From Papilionanthe hookeriana x Papilionanthe teres (taxonomy: Eukaryota > Streptophyta > Magnoliopsida > Asparagales > Orchidaceae), in assembly GCA_022702705.1 (NCBI GenBank), contig CM040433.1, forward strand, positions 24,677,797 to 24,741,796: a stretch of 64,000 nt of DNA. Direction: 5' to 3'. Numbering within the stretch: the first letter of the stretch is position 1; each line of letters opens with the position of its first letter. The notes under the pieces were generated by a model. It was given only the letters and a program-made list of their open reading frames with translations. It did not search any database and was not told the origin of the DNA. Positions 22,556 through 33,879 of the stretch are shown here, in pieces. A program made the translations under genes and the position numbers.

Positions 22556-22566
22556 TATATATATAC

Positions 22567-24372
22567 AAATGAACATCCAAATTTTAACTTTCAAAATTGT
22601 ATTAAAGGTTCTCAAAATTTTATTAAAGCCTTCACCTAATCTAATTAACACTTATAAAATAAAAATTTACCGTTGTAATGATTTATATTGGAAATTTTAT
22701 CTTTCCCTTTTTCGGCCTTAGCCTTCTCGCTATTTTTTCCAACACAAATTTTAACAAAATTAATTCGTTTTAATTGTTAGGATTTCTGAAAATTCATCTT
22801 AATTAACTAGAAATCAATATAATGAAAAAGAAAAAATTAAAATGAGTTTCCAATTTCTCACCTAAGCCACAAAACCTTTACTTTCCGTTGCCTTGCCCGA
22901 TTTTTGCGCCTGAAGCATAAAGAGCTTGGACAAGCTCTCTCGGATGCAGAAATTGCCACGCGATAGGGAAAAAATTGCACATACGGTTCCTCTTCTCCTC
23001 TTTGGTTGGTTAGGGCACGAGTTATCTTCTATTTGTGCTTGCAAGCGCTCAATTGCGCTTGATTGAGCACTTCTCAAGTGCGTAAATAGTTTCTACGAGT
23101 TATTCCCTACTTCTAGAGCTCACAGACACTCAGTTTGAGCGTCTATACATGGGGTAATGGCTCTTGCGAGCTGCTAACTCTGTTGGGAGCTAATTTCCTC
23201 CTTTCTCTTCTTATGCTTGGGTTTGTTGATGACGCACAAGGAAGTTCTTGAACCGCTTAAGCTTTCCAGGCATGTGGAACATGCCCGGGGCTCAGTCTTG
23301 TCTCGTGCTCGCATAGAATGGAGAAAATGAGAGAGCTAACTCTAGGTTAAGGCTCTCAAGGGCGTTGAGGGTGTCTCCTGAACAACCACTGTGACGATAG
23401 TGTCATATATAGGTAATATCAATTTTTTTTAATAATTAACATAATTAAAAAGTATTACTACCCCATAGAAGAAAAACCTATCAGAACCCAAGGACTTTGT
23501 AATGCCTAACAAGGGAATGCTAAAAAGACCCATCTTCTCCACATTATAATTACTATGCCCTTGCTGCCTTTTCTTCTCTCCACTATATTTGTCCCCACTT
23601 CTCCTTCACGATTCACATAATTACAAGTAACCACACTAGTCTAAGTTTATATAGCCATTGAAAATCTCAACTCAGCTCAGCAGTAAGTTCCCAGAAAACA
23701 TTCCGAAGAGATCAGGAACAATGTATATAGAATGTGTTAACTCAAGATCAATAAGTGAGCATGCTATGCGCTACAACTAGATATATAAATGTTTAATTCT
23801 ATCCCCAAGTAGGATGTGATATTGTTGAGCAATGCAAGAATAATTCAACAGCTAAGAACTTTGAAACATAACTGAATCAATGCTTTCCATTGCACAAGCA
23901 AACAGAACTTTATGGATGAAATAGGACAGTCCAAGCATAAATCTTAAAAACTGTCAAAAAAAACCAGTCAAACATAATAGGTGGTACAAGAGTAGGATCT
24001 GCTAATATAGAACATGACATAGGATTCATGCAATGGATATCACAAAGAGCCAAAACTACACAAAAATAACCATAATAAATTAGCCTTTAAAATTTTCAAT
24101 AAAAAAAGTGTATCTATTGAGAAAAGACCAGATTTTAATAAAGCTTAGTAAATACTTTCCCTTTATAGGAAGAGCCCAGCAAGGAATCTAAACTAAGATG
24201 TAAGAGATTTCCTCTAACCTGTATAACAAATGTTTATAACCTTCATTTCTAAAAATATGCACAAAATAAAAGAGAGAAATTTCAGTTCTTCATAATAATA
24301 AATGGTTCCTGAATTTTAGCTGCTTAAATATCAAAATATATACAAATAACTAATTTCTTAAGCTTAACACAC
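22567..24372. other. Stretch without recognised gene, left of the kinase exons
   Basis: The missing downstream exons of the LCB kinase were searched for on the minus strand by reading for its glycine-rich GGDG segment, and none was found. An open frame at 23077-22862 (minus) and CT-rich text to 23390 have no recognised domain. This may be intron or TE-derived sequence. Confidence 0.4.
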
Positions 24373-26185
24373 CTCAAATATCGGTTGCACTTTTCCATGG
24401 AAAACTTTGCTAGAACGGCCATGACCAGAACGTGGATTAAGAATCACAAATATTCTGGGTGGGCTTTTACATTTTATATATGGTTCATCAAACAAAGGAT
24501 CGCTTGCAACCAAATCCTTGGCTGACTTCTTTCTAGAGGAACTCATAGGATGAGGTGAGCATTTCACAAAAATCTGCAGGTCTGCAAACCCAGAAACCCA
24601 TTGAATGGCTTCTTCTGAACTAGATGCCAAGAAACAGAAGTCTTTTCGACTTCTCTTTGGCTTAAAAATACATGAAAGCCCACCAGAACTTTTTTTCAGA
24701 GGATATGCATGCACATTAAAATATCGCAAACCAGTATTGTACGATACCTGCAAGAATTACTAAATCAACGTTTGTTAGAGCCTGCTTAATTAAATAAAGG
24801 TGCAACTTCAATATTACCTACTGAAAAACAATAAATGTCATAGAATGATCCACACTATCAATGAAATATCATCAGATTATTAATAAATCTTCACGAGACG
24901 AAGATAACTAATCTAGTTGTAGCTATCAAAAGTATTAGTATACTCAATTCTCATTGGGATGAGAACAAGCAGTAATGCAAAGGCTCTTTTTAGATGTATG
25001 AAAATTTATTGCTTCAGAAGCACAATAGGGCTTCAAGCAACACATTCTAATGCAGTGCAAGATGTTTATTTTCAATTATCAACATTCAGTCATATTTGTG
25101 TCGAAATAATCATATTTACCAAATTATTTTATGCCGCTAGTTCATATTTGCCAATTTGGATATTTTTTTCATTATTTAATTTTTAGTAGGGTTAGAAACT
25201 GCGTGAATTTATGGCTGCAATTAACAATAATGATCATGCTGTAATCATATGGTTGATAATGCAACAAAAATAAATCTTTCTTTCGGAAACCCCTCAATGA
25301 TTTGATTCCTCCCTTCCTGGTTTCTCTCTCAGCATCATGTTTCTGTTCCTTTAAAGCATTCCTTATTTGCATCTTCTCAATCCACTCCTCTTCATATACC
25401 TTATTCTCTACACCTAATTATTCCCTTCTTAATAATCAATATATAAAAGTCCACCGCAATATCTGCTTTCTCTATTACATTTCATCATAATGCACTAAAG
25501 AACAAAAATATTAAAACTGGAATAGAAGCAGATCAAAATTGCAAGCATGCAACTTAGAAATGTCTACAAGAAAACACATAAATGTCATTAAGCAAAGAGG
25601 ATTACACAAACTACTCATTAAAGTAAAAGTCTCAAGAGCATTTAATAGATCACAATGTGACATACTTGGTAAACTAAACTGATGAATATTTATGCTGAGG
25701 ATATCAATTTATGGGTGGATGGTCTTATAATATTTGGAGCACACTATTTCTCATTAAAGATCAGAAATTTATATAGCACTTACAGATACTACATCCTCAA
25801 GAAGTAGAGTATGAGATCCCCAGGTCAATGCTTTGCTTGTGAGTTTTGCATCAGTGCTAGATGGATTTGTATATTCGGAACCCGATTGCTCATTAGCACC
25901 TGTGCTTTTAGATTTCCTAACAAGAGCAAGCTTACCTGAGAAAATATCATATCCCAACAAATCTGACAGTTCGTCGATATCTACACAATGTTCTTGAGCC
26001 TTTGTTTTGAGAGGATCATCAGTAACAGTAGAAACCTGATGTCCCCGCTTCTCTGGAAAGACAATTGGAGAAGTTGGGTGACCTGTAGCTGCATGAGACT
26101 GTTTGCTTCCTGCAGAACGCAAAGATTTTTGCTCCAATAATCTCAATGAAACAAGATTCTGAAGACGGATGGCAGATTTATGCAT
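24373..26185 (-). CDS. LCBK1: Sphingoid long-chain base kinase, 5' coding part (two exons)
   Basis: LCB kinases phosphorylate sphingoid bases with ATP, giving long-chain base phosphates used in membrane signalling. Two coding exons are seen. Exon 26185-25784 (134 codons) begins MHKSAIRLQ and has TSPIVFPEKRG, SDLLGYDIFSGKLAL and LTSKALTWGSHTLLLEDVVS, matching the plant-specific N-terminal region of the LCBK1 type. A GTAAGT donor and a TTCTTGCAG acceptor bound a 1036-bp intron. Exon 24747-24373 (125 codons) continues in phase with VSYNTGLRYFNVHAYPLKK, RSRKDFCFLASSSEEAIQWV and SPPRIFVILNPRSGHGRSSK, the start of the DAGK-type catalytic domain, and ends at a GTGTGT donor. Both exons are free of stops. 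Upstream, CTCAG at about 26203-26199 looks like an acceptor, so a 5' exon probably lies further right. The rest of the catalytic domain is not found to the left. Confidence 0.85.
24748..25783 (-). other. Phase-0 intron of the LCB kinase gene
   Basis: This AT-rich stretch has GT-AG borders inferred from the reading frame and a T-rich stretch before the acceptor. The small open frames on both strands inside it have no recognised domain. Confidence 0.75.
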
Positions 26186-26203
26186 CTTGTTCGTCTTTCT
26201 GAG

Positions 26204-27696
26204 ATTTAAACAAACTAGTATAAGCAAAACAGCTGATTTTATGCAGTGACGCACAGTATTATACCAGAAAAATCAAGAGAAAACTTCAACATAATAAGAA
26301 AAACTGCTAAATATCATGAAACTATTAAAGGGCGTCCACAACGAATTCTAAGAAAATAAGTCAAGACTTCAGGGAACCTATGCTATGTGCAGTTATAATA
26401 CAGCTCAGGGTAGCAAGGAAAGTTGCAAGACTCTTGAGTTCGGCTTGCATTTTATCAGCTTAAGTCTAGTTTGAAAAGATTGATTAAGTTTTCCGATAGG
26501 CCTTGCGTGCTTGAACGCAATGGATACATGTATTATGGATGCACGAATGTATCTATAACTACCTACATGTAACATACGTGTGGGCTCCAAAAATTTGAGG
26601 CCTCGGACTCTCGATTTTGTTGCTAAGAGCTCTTTATTTGATAATTTGGGTCAAATTTTCATAAAATAGATTGGACTGTAGATATGCACTACCAAAAAAT
26701 TTCACCCTCATTTTGCGATGACTTTCTTATATTGGATTTGAGGTTTCTCATAGGTGCAAGAACCTATAGTTAATTAACCCTTTTGATAACATAAAATCAC
26801 TTTTGATTAAGGCCGGTCATTAAACACTGAAAATCTAACATATAGCAACCGTAAACATTTGATTTAAGTTGAAAACTTTACCTTGATCTTAAAGTAAATG
26901 GTGGGGGAAATTGTGATGTACCCAATCAAGATCCCAAAATTCCTCCCCGGTCTACTTAGTCGGAGGAGGTACTCCACCCAATATTGACTAAAGGATCCTT
27001 GTCAATAACTACGAGTTACGTCTTCCAAGAGAATCTTGTAGATCTGAGATGAATATTTGTCTAGAGAAATAAATTTAACATTAGCTGACATAAGGCTTCA
27101 ATCAAAAATATATTTATTATTCACAACTCAAAAAGTTGAAAGTAGTTGGGGAGCATAAGAACTGCATACATAATTTTAATATAACCATCTGATTAGGGGA
27201 CTCCGATAGTAATCGCTATTTTGGTATAATTTGACGGCAAAATCACGCATACAAATGACTCGCGCTGCATCCTTACTGACGTGAGATTGCTTTGAGTGCC
27301 AATATAGTAACACACTCGATATGACATTCACTTTTTGTGAGCTGAAATCAATCAAAAACTTGACACCTCGGACAAAATATTACGGAGGGTGTATGGAGTT
27401 TGTTTTAATCTTTTGAGTGACTGAATTTTAACTTGAATATTTTGATTAGTTTGTTTTAAATGTTTATAAGATTGATTTTAACTTGATTTTCTTGATTTGT
27501 TATTTTGAGAACTTAATTTCAAAATTGATTTAAACGGTTGAAATATTCTATCAACTCATTCATCGATGGAGGTTTGATTGCTTAATTTGAATTATGTTGA
27601 CCTTGCATCTTCTTTATAAATGATTGGATTTAACATTGACATAAGATTAAAAATGAACTTTGTCAACTATATCCAGCGTACAGAGGATCGGATATA
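26204..27696. other. Stretch without gene; possible LTR start near 26921
   Basis: No coding region was recognised. At 26900-26935 the text GGTGGGGGAAATTGTGATGTACCC looks like a polypurine tract followed by a gypsy-type LTR start, but no partner LTR or polyprotein was found. This reading is weak. Confidence 0.25.
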
Positions 27697-28091
27697 TATT
27701 TTTTTTAGAAAAAGCCCAAGGGCTAATATATTAATCAAGAAAAGATATAGATAGGTAGTATGAGAGGGTCCATAGATAGGTTGTATGAGAGGGTCCAAAA
27801 AAGGCACCCTACCCACACGGAATACACCACACACAATAGATCCCAAAAAAAGAAAAATACATATATACCCAAAAACTGAAACTGTCAATACGCGTAGTAT
27901 CAGGTAGCTAGTGAGCGACCTAATTTAGTATGACCTCTGTATCTAATCCTAGAAAGGGAGCCGGCTAGCAAATTGTTAAGTTTGGTGTCATTAACCGTAA
28001 CAACCAGCGTATCATCCATTAAGTTGCTGAGCTCGAGTAGGACTCCATTCTTCTTCCTCCTGGATGTGTAAACCTGTCATTCCTCATAGGA
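27697..28091 (-). mobile_element. ORF1-only LINE family, copy H (outlier, 5'-truncated)
   Basis: On the minus strand the C-terminal box reads GVLLELSNLMDDTLV, NDTKLNNLLAGSLSRI and YRGHTKLGRS. The 3' UTR holds the GGACCCTCTCATAC phrase twice in tandem (near 27795-27755) and ends TTAGCCCTTGGGCTTTTTC with an A/TA tail. A complex TA microsatellite abuts the truncated 5' side at 28092. The C-terminus is closest to copy F. It lies 5.1 kb beyond the main chain, on the other side of the kinase exons. Confidence 0.75.
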
Positions 28092-28129
<38 letters not shown>

Positions 28130-28215
28130 TGTAGATATGTATATATATGTAGTTATGTATATATGTATATATGTATATATATATATGCGCGCGCGCGCGG
28201 ACACACATATATATA
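28092..28215. repeat. Complex TA/GTA/CG microsatellite
   Basis: (TA)n runs broken by GTATATATGTA units are followed by (GC)n at about 28187-28199 and ACACAC. It flanks the truncated end of copy H. Confidence 0.9.
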
Positions 28216-29815
28216 AACTTATTCAAATTTACTTTGAAATTTAATTTTGAAAAAATACCATTGGGTTTAAAATCTTCTATAATTCGGTCATCATCGGAGA
28301 TTTAAACTTCTAAAATATTTATGTTTGAAGTAAAATTGAAATTTGTTAGTTTAATAAATTTAGCATGTTAGGCATGTCAAACTCCATTCCAGATGAGCAG
28401 GATCAAACTAAGTGATTTGTACTTGTAAATTCTTATAGTTATGATTTGAACAATATTGAATTTATTAGACTCATCAAATCCAGGATTTAAGAGAAAGATG
28501 GGACTAATTGAGTGAGACTTATAACCTCGCCCTATAGACAACACGGTCTGATTGATTGATGTTCAAAATGAGATTAATCATAGTGAAAACTTTAATAAGC
28601 CCGCATAGTATACTAGGACCCTTTACATTTAAACATTTATTTAATTTAGTGGAGCACATGCGAGTGATCAATTTTGAGAATGTGCACACATCTTATTACA
28701 TTTATACTACAGATTTTACATGAATTTTAGCACACATATGATCATAATGTTTTACGTCCTTCAAAGTATAGCATGATATTTTATTCAGCTGCACATAACT
28801 TGACAGCACTTGCATAATTACTTGAAATATCGTTGTTTTTTTCACATATATCAAGACAAATTTTGAGTTGAACACAGACTTGCCTTTTGTGAGAATTTGA
28901 AATCATTTGAAACCATAAAATTTTACTTGGATATTATATTATTGAGTGCATGTAAAATTATATTTTTAGGCTTTAAATGAAACAGTCTTCTATGTGCCTG
29001 TAAATTAGAATTGCAAATCCGATGGCGAATTCATTAAGTTATGAAATCATACAAATATTTTGAAAGTTTATGCAAATATTATAACTTTGAATTACATGCA
29101 TAATTTTATTTTTAAGCACTTGCAGCCTTTTGACTGTTGGCATAATCAAGTGCAGAATCGGGGTTGAGTTTGTCTTTTAGTTCACATTTTATATTTTTCA
29201 CATTTTCTTTTCTTATGTCATTTTAAAGTAATGTCCAAATAATCTAAATATTTGAAACTTTTATGTTATTTGTTGCAAATCCAAGATCATCGGCAATTTC
29301 GACAGCGTCCCAGGGTTCGTTCCCATTTAGGCGACTACATCGGGGATGCCTGTATCCCAACTATTTATAAGACTACTTGGCCAGTATCAGCAGAAGAGAA
29401 CCTTCATATCTAACAGTCCATAACACAAGTAGATCTTCAATTTTCCTACATAAAAATAATGTAAGCATAATTTTCCTGCATTTATATCTTTGCTTGTGAG
29501 ATAGTGATGATGACGGGGAATTTCGCACAAAATTGATATGGAGAGGTTAATGCCTTGGGTAGGATGTTACGGGATTACTAGGTGTTGAGTTGTGGCAATG
29601 AGGGACTGGGGCTATAAGCTTTTGTTCGAACCGGAAGTGGTGAAGGGCTCAAATCAAAATGACGAGGCAGTTGAAGGGCTAGGGTGCTCCCATATTCAAT
29701 TAAACTCTTAGGCTGCAGGTCCAAAATGGGAAGGGAGAGTTTTGAAAGTCTTTATACACAGTGATTCCATTGTTACCTTCACAGCTAGACCTAGCCACTT
29801 CTATATAGTGAAAAT
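28216..29815. other. AT-rich stretch without gene
   Basis: No domain was recognised. CTATTTATAAGAC at about 29359 resembles a TATA box and could be an LTR promoter, but no element body is attached to it. Confidence 0.3.
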
Positions 29816-29920
29816 TTTAGTCACGAGAGACAAAACAGGCAAAAAGAAGAGGCTTCAGCTTCGACATTGACCAAGAAAAAGGTAAGATGGGCGGATGAGG
29901 AGAATGACGATATTTTATGA
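29816..29920 (+). pseudogene. Short C-terminal coding remnant, unknown
   Basis: One frame reads ERQNRQKEEASAS, TLTKKKVRWADEENDDIL and then a stop at about 29918. It looks like the charged C-terminus of a protein rather than random sequence, but nothing upstream can be joined to it convincingly and no family is recognised. It may be a pseudogene or an element ORF end. Confidence 0.2.
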
Positions 29921-30904
29921 GGCCTTTGTATATTGTGATCCCGTTGTTCTTTCCTTGCTCTAGTTGTGAGCTTATCGGAAGTGTTGTGGGTGAACAAGAA
30001 GAGGTTAAACTTCTATTAAAGATCCCGGCATTGACTTCGACTCAGATTGTACAAACACATGGATTCGTGCGTACAAAATTGGGCAGTCTCAAAGGTTTCT
30101 ATGTCAAGTGATCTCGTGGTTGACTTTCCTGGGCGTACGAGAGAAAGGCAGGAGTTTCGAAGGTCTGGTTGTTGTTGTTGTTTTCATGTCACGCGAACAT
30201 CGGCCAGGAGACGAAATCGAGCGAGGGGCTTCACTTTTACGACTGTGGGGTCGTTTGGGTTACATGAACAAAGGGGATGAAGAAGTGAAACTAGTCCAGC
30301 TCTAAGTTCGTAAGACAAAGGATGGGATTTTTTTGTATCCATTATTTCTCTAACATGTGGTTTTTAATTTGAATAGAACATGACAAGCGAAAGCAGTTAT
30401 GCATCCTGGGGCAAGAGTAGGTGGAGTTTTAATTTTACTGTATTTTCTATTCTTTCTTTTCTTTTTTTTCTTTTTTTTTGTTTTTAGAGCTCAACAATAA
30501 ATAATGAAATTTTTCACCCATACAAGCATGTGAAATTACTTGCCATAGATGAAAGCATATTTATATGCTCTACAAAAACAAAATTATTCTACAATCAAAT
30601 TTATATACTTTACATAAAAACATGCATGTCTGCACAAAGTTACCAAATATGCCAAAGAATCCCATCAGCCCTTCCATATTGCTTATTTAAATCAAGAAAG
30701 AAAAGTTATTGAATTTATTGATGGCATACTATGAACAGCATATATTGCAAGTCAGAAGTGCATATTATAGGTATTTTTATATAGCAGTGACTGTCAAATA
30801 ATATGGAAGCTTTTTGTCATATATACCTCCTAAATTTCCTGCTATTTTTTTATATAAAGCCTATACCTTTATCTAGCGTTGTGTAGACTCCTTAAATACA
30901 TACA
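29921..30904. other. Stretch without recognised gene
   Basis: Small overlapping open frames at 29917-30305 on the plus strand show no known motif. The remainder to 30904 is AT-rich. Confidence 0.35.
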
Positions 30905-31075
30905 TCAGCTTCCCAGCTTTGCAACCTAAATGTGCAACACAGTGCATGAGGGTCCCACCAATTAGGGTTTTCGGGAGGGTTGATGTACAGCACCCTGCCC
31001 CTGCAAATTCTTTTGTGAATCAAAACCTGAACTCCCAAGTTAGGTAGCCTTACTCCATGCAAACTCCTAAGAAAG
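30905..31075 (-). mobile_element. Au-type tRNA-derived SINE
   Basis: The minus strand from about 31070 reads GGAGTAAGGCTACC (A-box region), GGTTTTGATTCAC (degenerate B-box), then GCAGGGGCAGGGTGCTGTAC and GGTGGGACCCTCATGCACTG. This follows the layout of the plant Au SINE: a tRNA-like head, the GCAGGGTAAGGCTGCGTAC-type body and the GGACCC ... CACCGGG-type end. It is diverged and lies directly against the LTR end at about 31086. The open frame 31089-30892 is a translation of it. Confidence 0.65.
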
Positions 31076-31085
31076 AAGTTGTCAG

Positions 31086-31424
31086 GCAATGCTGAAAAAT
31101 AAAATGGCGCATGAAATTACTAAGTTTTATTCCATCCTTAGAACCAAATTTCTACACCTCTAGAAAGATTATATAGTAAGAAGAATACACAAATAAAAGT
31201 AAAAATTTGACTATACAATTAATTATAATAAATTCTTGCACATTAATTGATGAAGTGGGAATCATGAGCAGATGAATTGATCAAGTGACATGCAAAGAGG
31301 AGATCTAGCCCGCATTCATGAAGGTTAATCACATAATCATATGACTTGATGAATTAGCCTACATAGAACCAATCTAGCCATGATTCACGTAAATTAGTTT
31401 CCAACCAACTAGTTATATACATCA
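31086..31424 (-). repeat. 3' LTR of the copia element
   Basis: Shares with 40880-41215 a run of matching phrases, such as TGAAATTACTAAG / TGAAATTGCTCAAC, ATAGTAAGAAGAATACACAA / ATAGGAAGTATACACAA and GACTATACAATTAATTATAAT / GCTATATAATCAATTATCAT. The polypurine-like tract on its inner side is at 31428-31436. Identity looks low, so the insertion is old. Confidence 0.6.
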
Positions 31425-31479
31425 AGATCTCCACTCAAATTAATATTGATTGATCAAGAAGCATTAATTTGCCTATAAG

Positions 31480-31742
31480 AAACCGATGTCTCTTGTCTAG
31501 TCAATGCCTTCATGAATATATCTGCAATTTGAAAGTTTGTGGAAAAGGGAGGAAGATAATGATATATGAGTATAGATAGCTTCCCAAATTGAATAACTAT
31601 TAACTTTAATATGCTTGATCATCTAATGATATACCAAATTGATAGAAATTTTGATGACATTTGTGCTGTCAGCATGGAGAGAAGTGGAACTTTCTCGAGA
31701 AAACTCAAGTTTGAATAATAGTATGATACTCAATTTTTGACA
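31480..31742 (-). pseudogene. copia RNase H, C-terminal part
   Basis: The minus strand gives ESSTSLHADSTNVIKIS near 31700-31650, then KHIKVNSYSIWEA near 31614. ADIFMKALTRQ near 31535 is the conserved end of the copia polyprotein. It is separated from the N-terminal half of the same domain (34.94 kb) by about 3.2 kb of inserted DNA. Confidence 0.7.
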
Positions 31743-31744
31743 AT

Positions 31745-32900
31745 GTACAAGCGTTCAACAAGAACAACAAATCTTTATCCCAGCAAGTAGGGTCGGCTAC
31801 ACAAATTCATTTTCTAGCATTGTATCCTATTGAGTGTCATATTTCATTTAATTCTATAAATGAAGATCATTTTATATATAAAATGCTCAAGTCTTTTTAG
31901 GACTCCCACTACACTTCTTAGCATTAATTCATATCAAAAATATTTTTTTTTCCTAACTGACTGGTTCATCAGATGGTCAATGTGACCAAACCATCTAACG
32001 CGAATCTCTCTAATCTTATCTATCACTGAAGCTGCTCCAAACCTTCCACGGATACATTCATTTCGCATTTTGTCTATAACTGTAAAGTCATTCATTCACC
32101 TAGCATTCTCATCTCAGTGTCACTTAAATTTATGCTCCTCTTTTATAGGCAAACATTCTGCTCAATAAAGCATTACAGTTCTCACCACCATTTTATAAAA
32201 TTTTCCTTCAAGTCGAAGTGGTACTTTTCTATCACACAATAACTTCCATGATAGGCTAACTCGACACGAATCCAAATTAATTTTGAAAAACTTTATCATG
32301 TTGTAATCTATGTTCAATAAATCTCTCTCATAACTTCAATTTATGACACATTCACTTAATTCCTATATAATTTGCACTCGGTGTGCATCCCCTTTATTCT
32401 TAAAAATAAGAACCAATAGATTCATTCTCCACTCATCAGGCATTATTTAAATTTAAAAAAAATATATTAAAAACTTTAGTAAGCTAAATATTCTCAAATC
32501 TCCTAAATATTTTAACATATTTATTAGAATACTATCAGTTCTACTTCATTTTCTTTAAAGTCTATTAAACTTTCATTTTACTAATTTTATGTTAGAAATA
32601 AAAAATTTTATTATATTTATAATAGTAAGATCACTAAATTCGGTCATATTTTCGTAATCTTTATTGAAAGGTTTATCAAAATATCTCTCTCCTAAGTAGA
32701 ACATCCTCATTTGAGAAAAGAGCTTTTTAATTTTTATCTTTGAAACACTTTATTTTTCTTATATCTTTACTTAGCTAGTTTATACATATATCATTTAAAC
32801 TCTTTAGTATCTTATCTCTTTGCTTGACTATGTATATGTGTAAATATTCCAAATGAATAATAACCAATACATAAATCATTCGATCACATTCTAAACTTCA
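31745..32900 (-). mobile_element. RTE-clade LINE inserted in the copia RNase H
   Basis: Reverse transcriptase residues of RTE LINEs are read on the minus strand in several frames: YLGDLRIFSLLKF and IMPDEWRMNLLVLIFKNKGD (32520-32380), then ERFIEHRLQHDKV and FGF. The C-terminal part is VPLRLEGKFYKMVVRTVMLY, DKMRNECIRGRFGAAS and IREIRVRWFGHIDHLM (32240-31970). The 3' end carries the typical GTAGGGTCGGCTAC phrase as its complement and a TTGTTG-like tail near 31750. An internal RT deletion and many stops are present. The 5' end is not resolved. Confidence 0.7.
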
Positions 32901-32999
32901 AAAAGATTCTTTCGATATAAAGAACTATATGTTACTTCTCATAGATGAGAAAATTATAGAATAAGTTTTGTTTTAATTAAATTTCAAATAATTTTAATT

Positions 33000-33879
33000 T
33001 AATTTAATGTTCATCCACCATTAATTGGCCTGAGCAATGGAGTTATGGTTTTCCCCTCACAGAAACATGCAACTGCTGATTATCTAATGGATGGTTGTGA
33101 TGATTTCAAATGAATTTAGGTATAAAAATAATATGATTATATATAAGTATATTGAACCCATGCCACTTAGCAGCAAAGCAACCTTTATTTCTAGTAAAAA
33201 TGGTTGAAACAGTGGTTGGAATGAAGAAACAGAGAGGAAACTAGAATGACATGGGGGAACGAAGAACAAGTAGAAGAAGAAGCAGAGAAGAGGAAGAAGG
33301 GAAGGATATGTATGAAAGTATTTAAAATTTATATATTGGCATTTCTCTAACGAATCGATTACAATTTGAAATAATGGGCTTCAATGAATTTATGAGATAT
33401 AGTTATTTTGAGGATAACTTGATTTGAGAGAACTATAAATTGGGAAATGCTATTGATTGAACATTTGTAATTTATATATTGTTTAAAAAAGAAAGAAATT
33501 TTGGAGTATTCGATTTGAATGAATAAATCATCAATTGGGTCATATATACAAAATTTTAATATATAAAGCAATTTTTTTAGTAGCCTTTTGCGCTTGTATT
33601 TATATGTAAATCAGGTTGATAAGTACATTGTAATGAATATTCTTCATATTGAAGAATTCATTTTTTACAGCTTATAAATCCTACATAAATGACCATATAA
33701 AAAGTTTGTTGATACAAGATTGCAATTAAATATACATTCATTATAAAAATCTTTCTTTAATTAGAGATAATTTTATAGACATCTCGTATTTATAAACTAC
33801 AAATTTATGTATAATTTTATTCAATATATTTTAAAAAGAAACACATGTTTATTTAAATCTTCAATAATAAAGATCTAGT
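33000..33879. other. AT-rich stretch without gene
   Basis: No domain was recognised. It may be the decayed 5' part of the RTE LINE or the flank of the Tekay-like LTR. A purine-rich patch lies at 33230-33310. Confidence 0.3.

Noticed and set aside
22862..23077. Further LCB kinase exon
   Set aside because: The minus-strand frame has none of the kinase motifs (no GGDG), and no consistent splice sites join it to the exon ending at 24373.
30892..31089. Small protein on the minus strand
   Set aside because: The same bases match the layout of an Au-type SINE better, including the B-box and body phrases.
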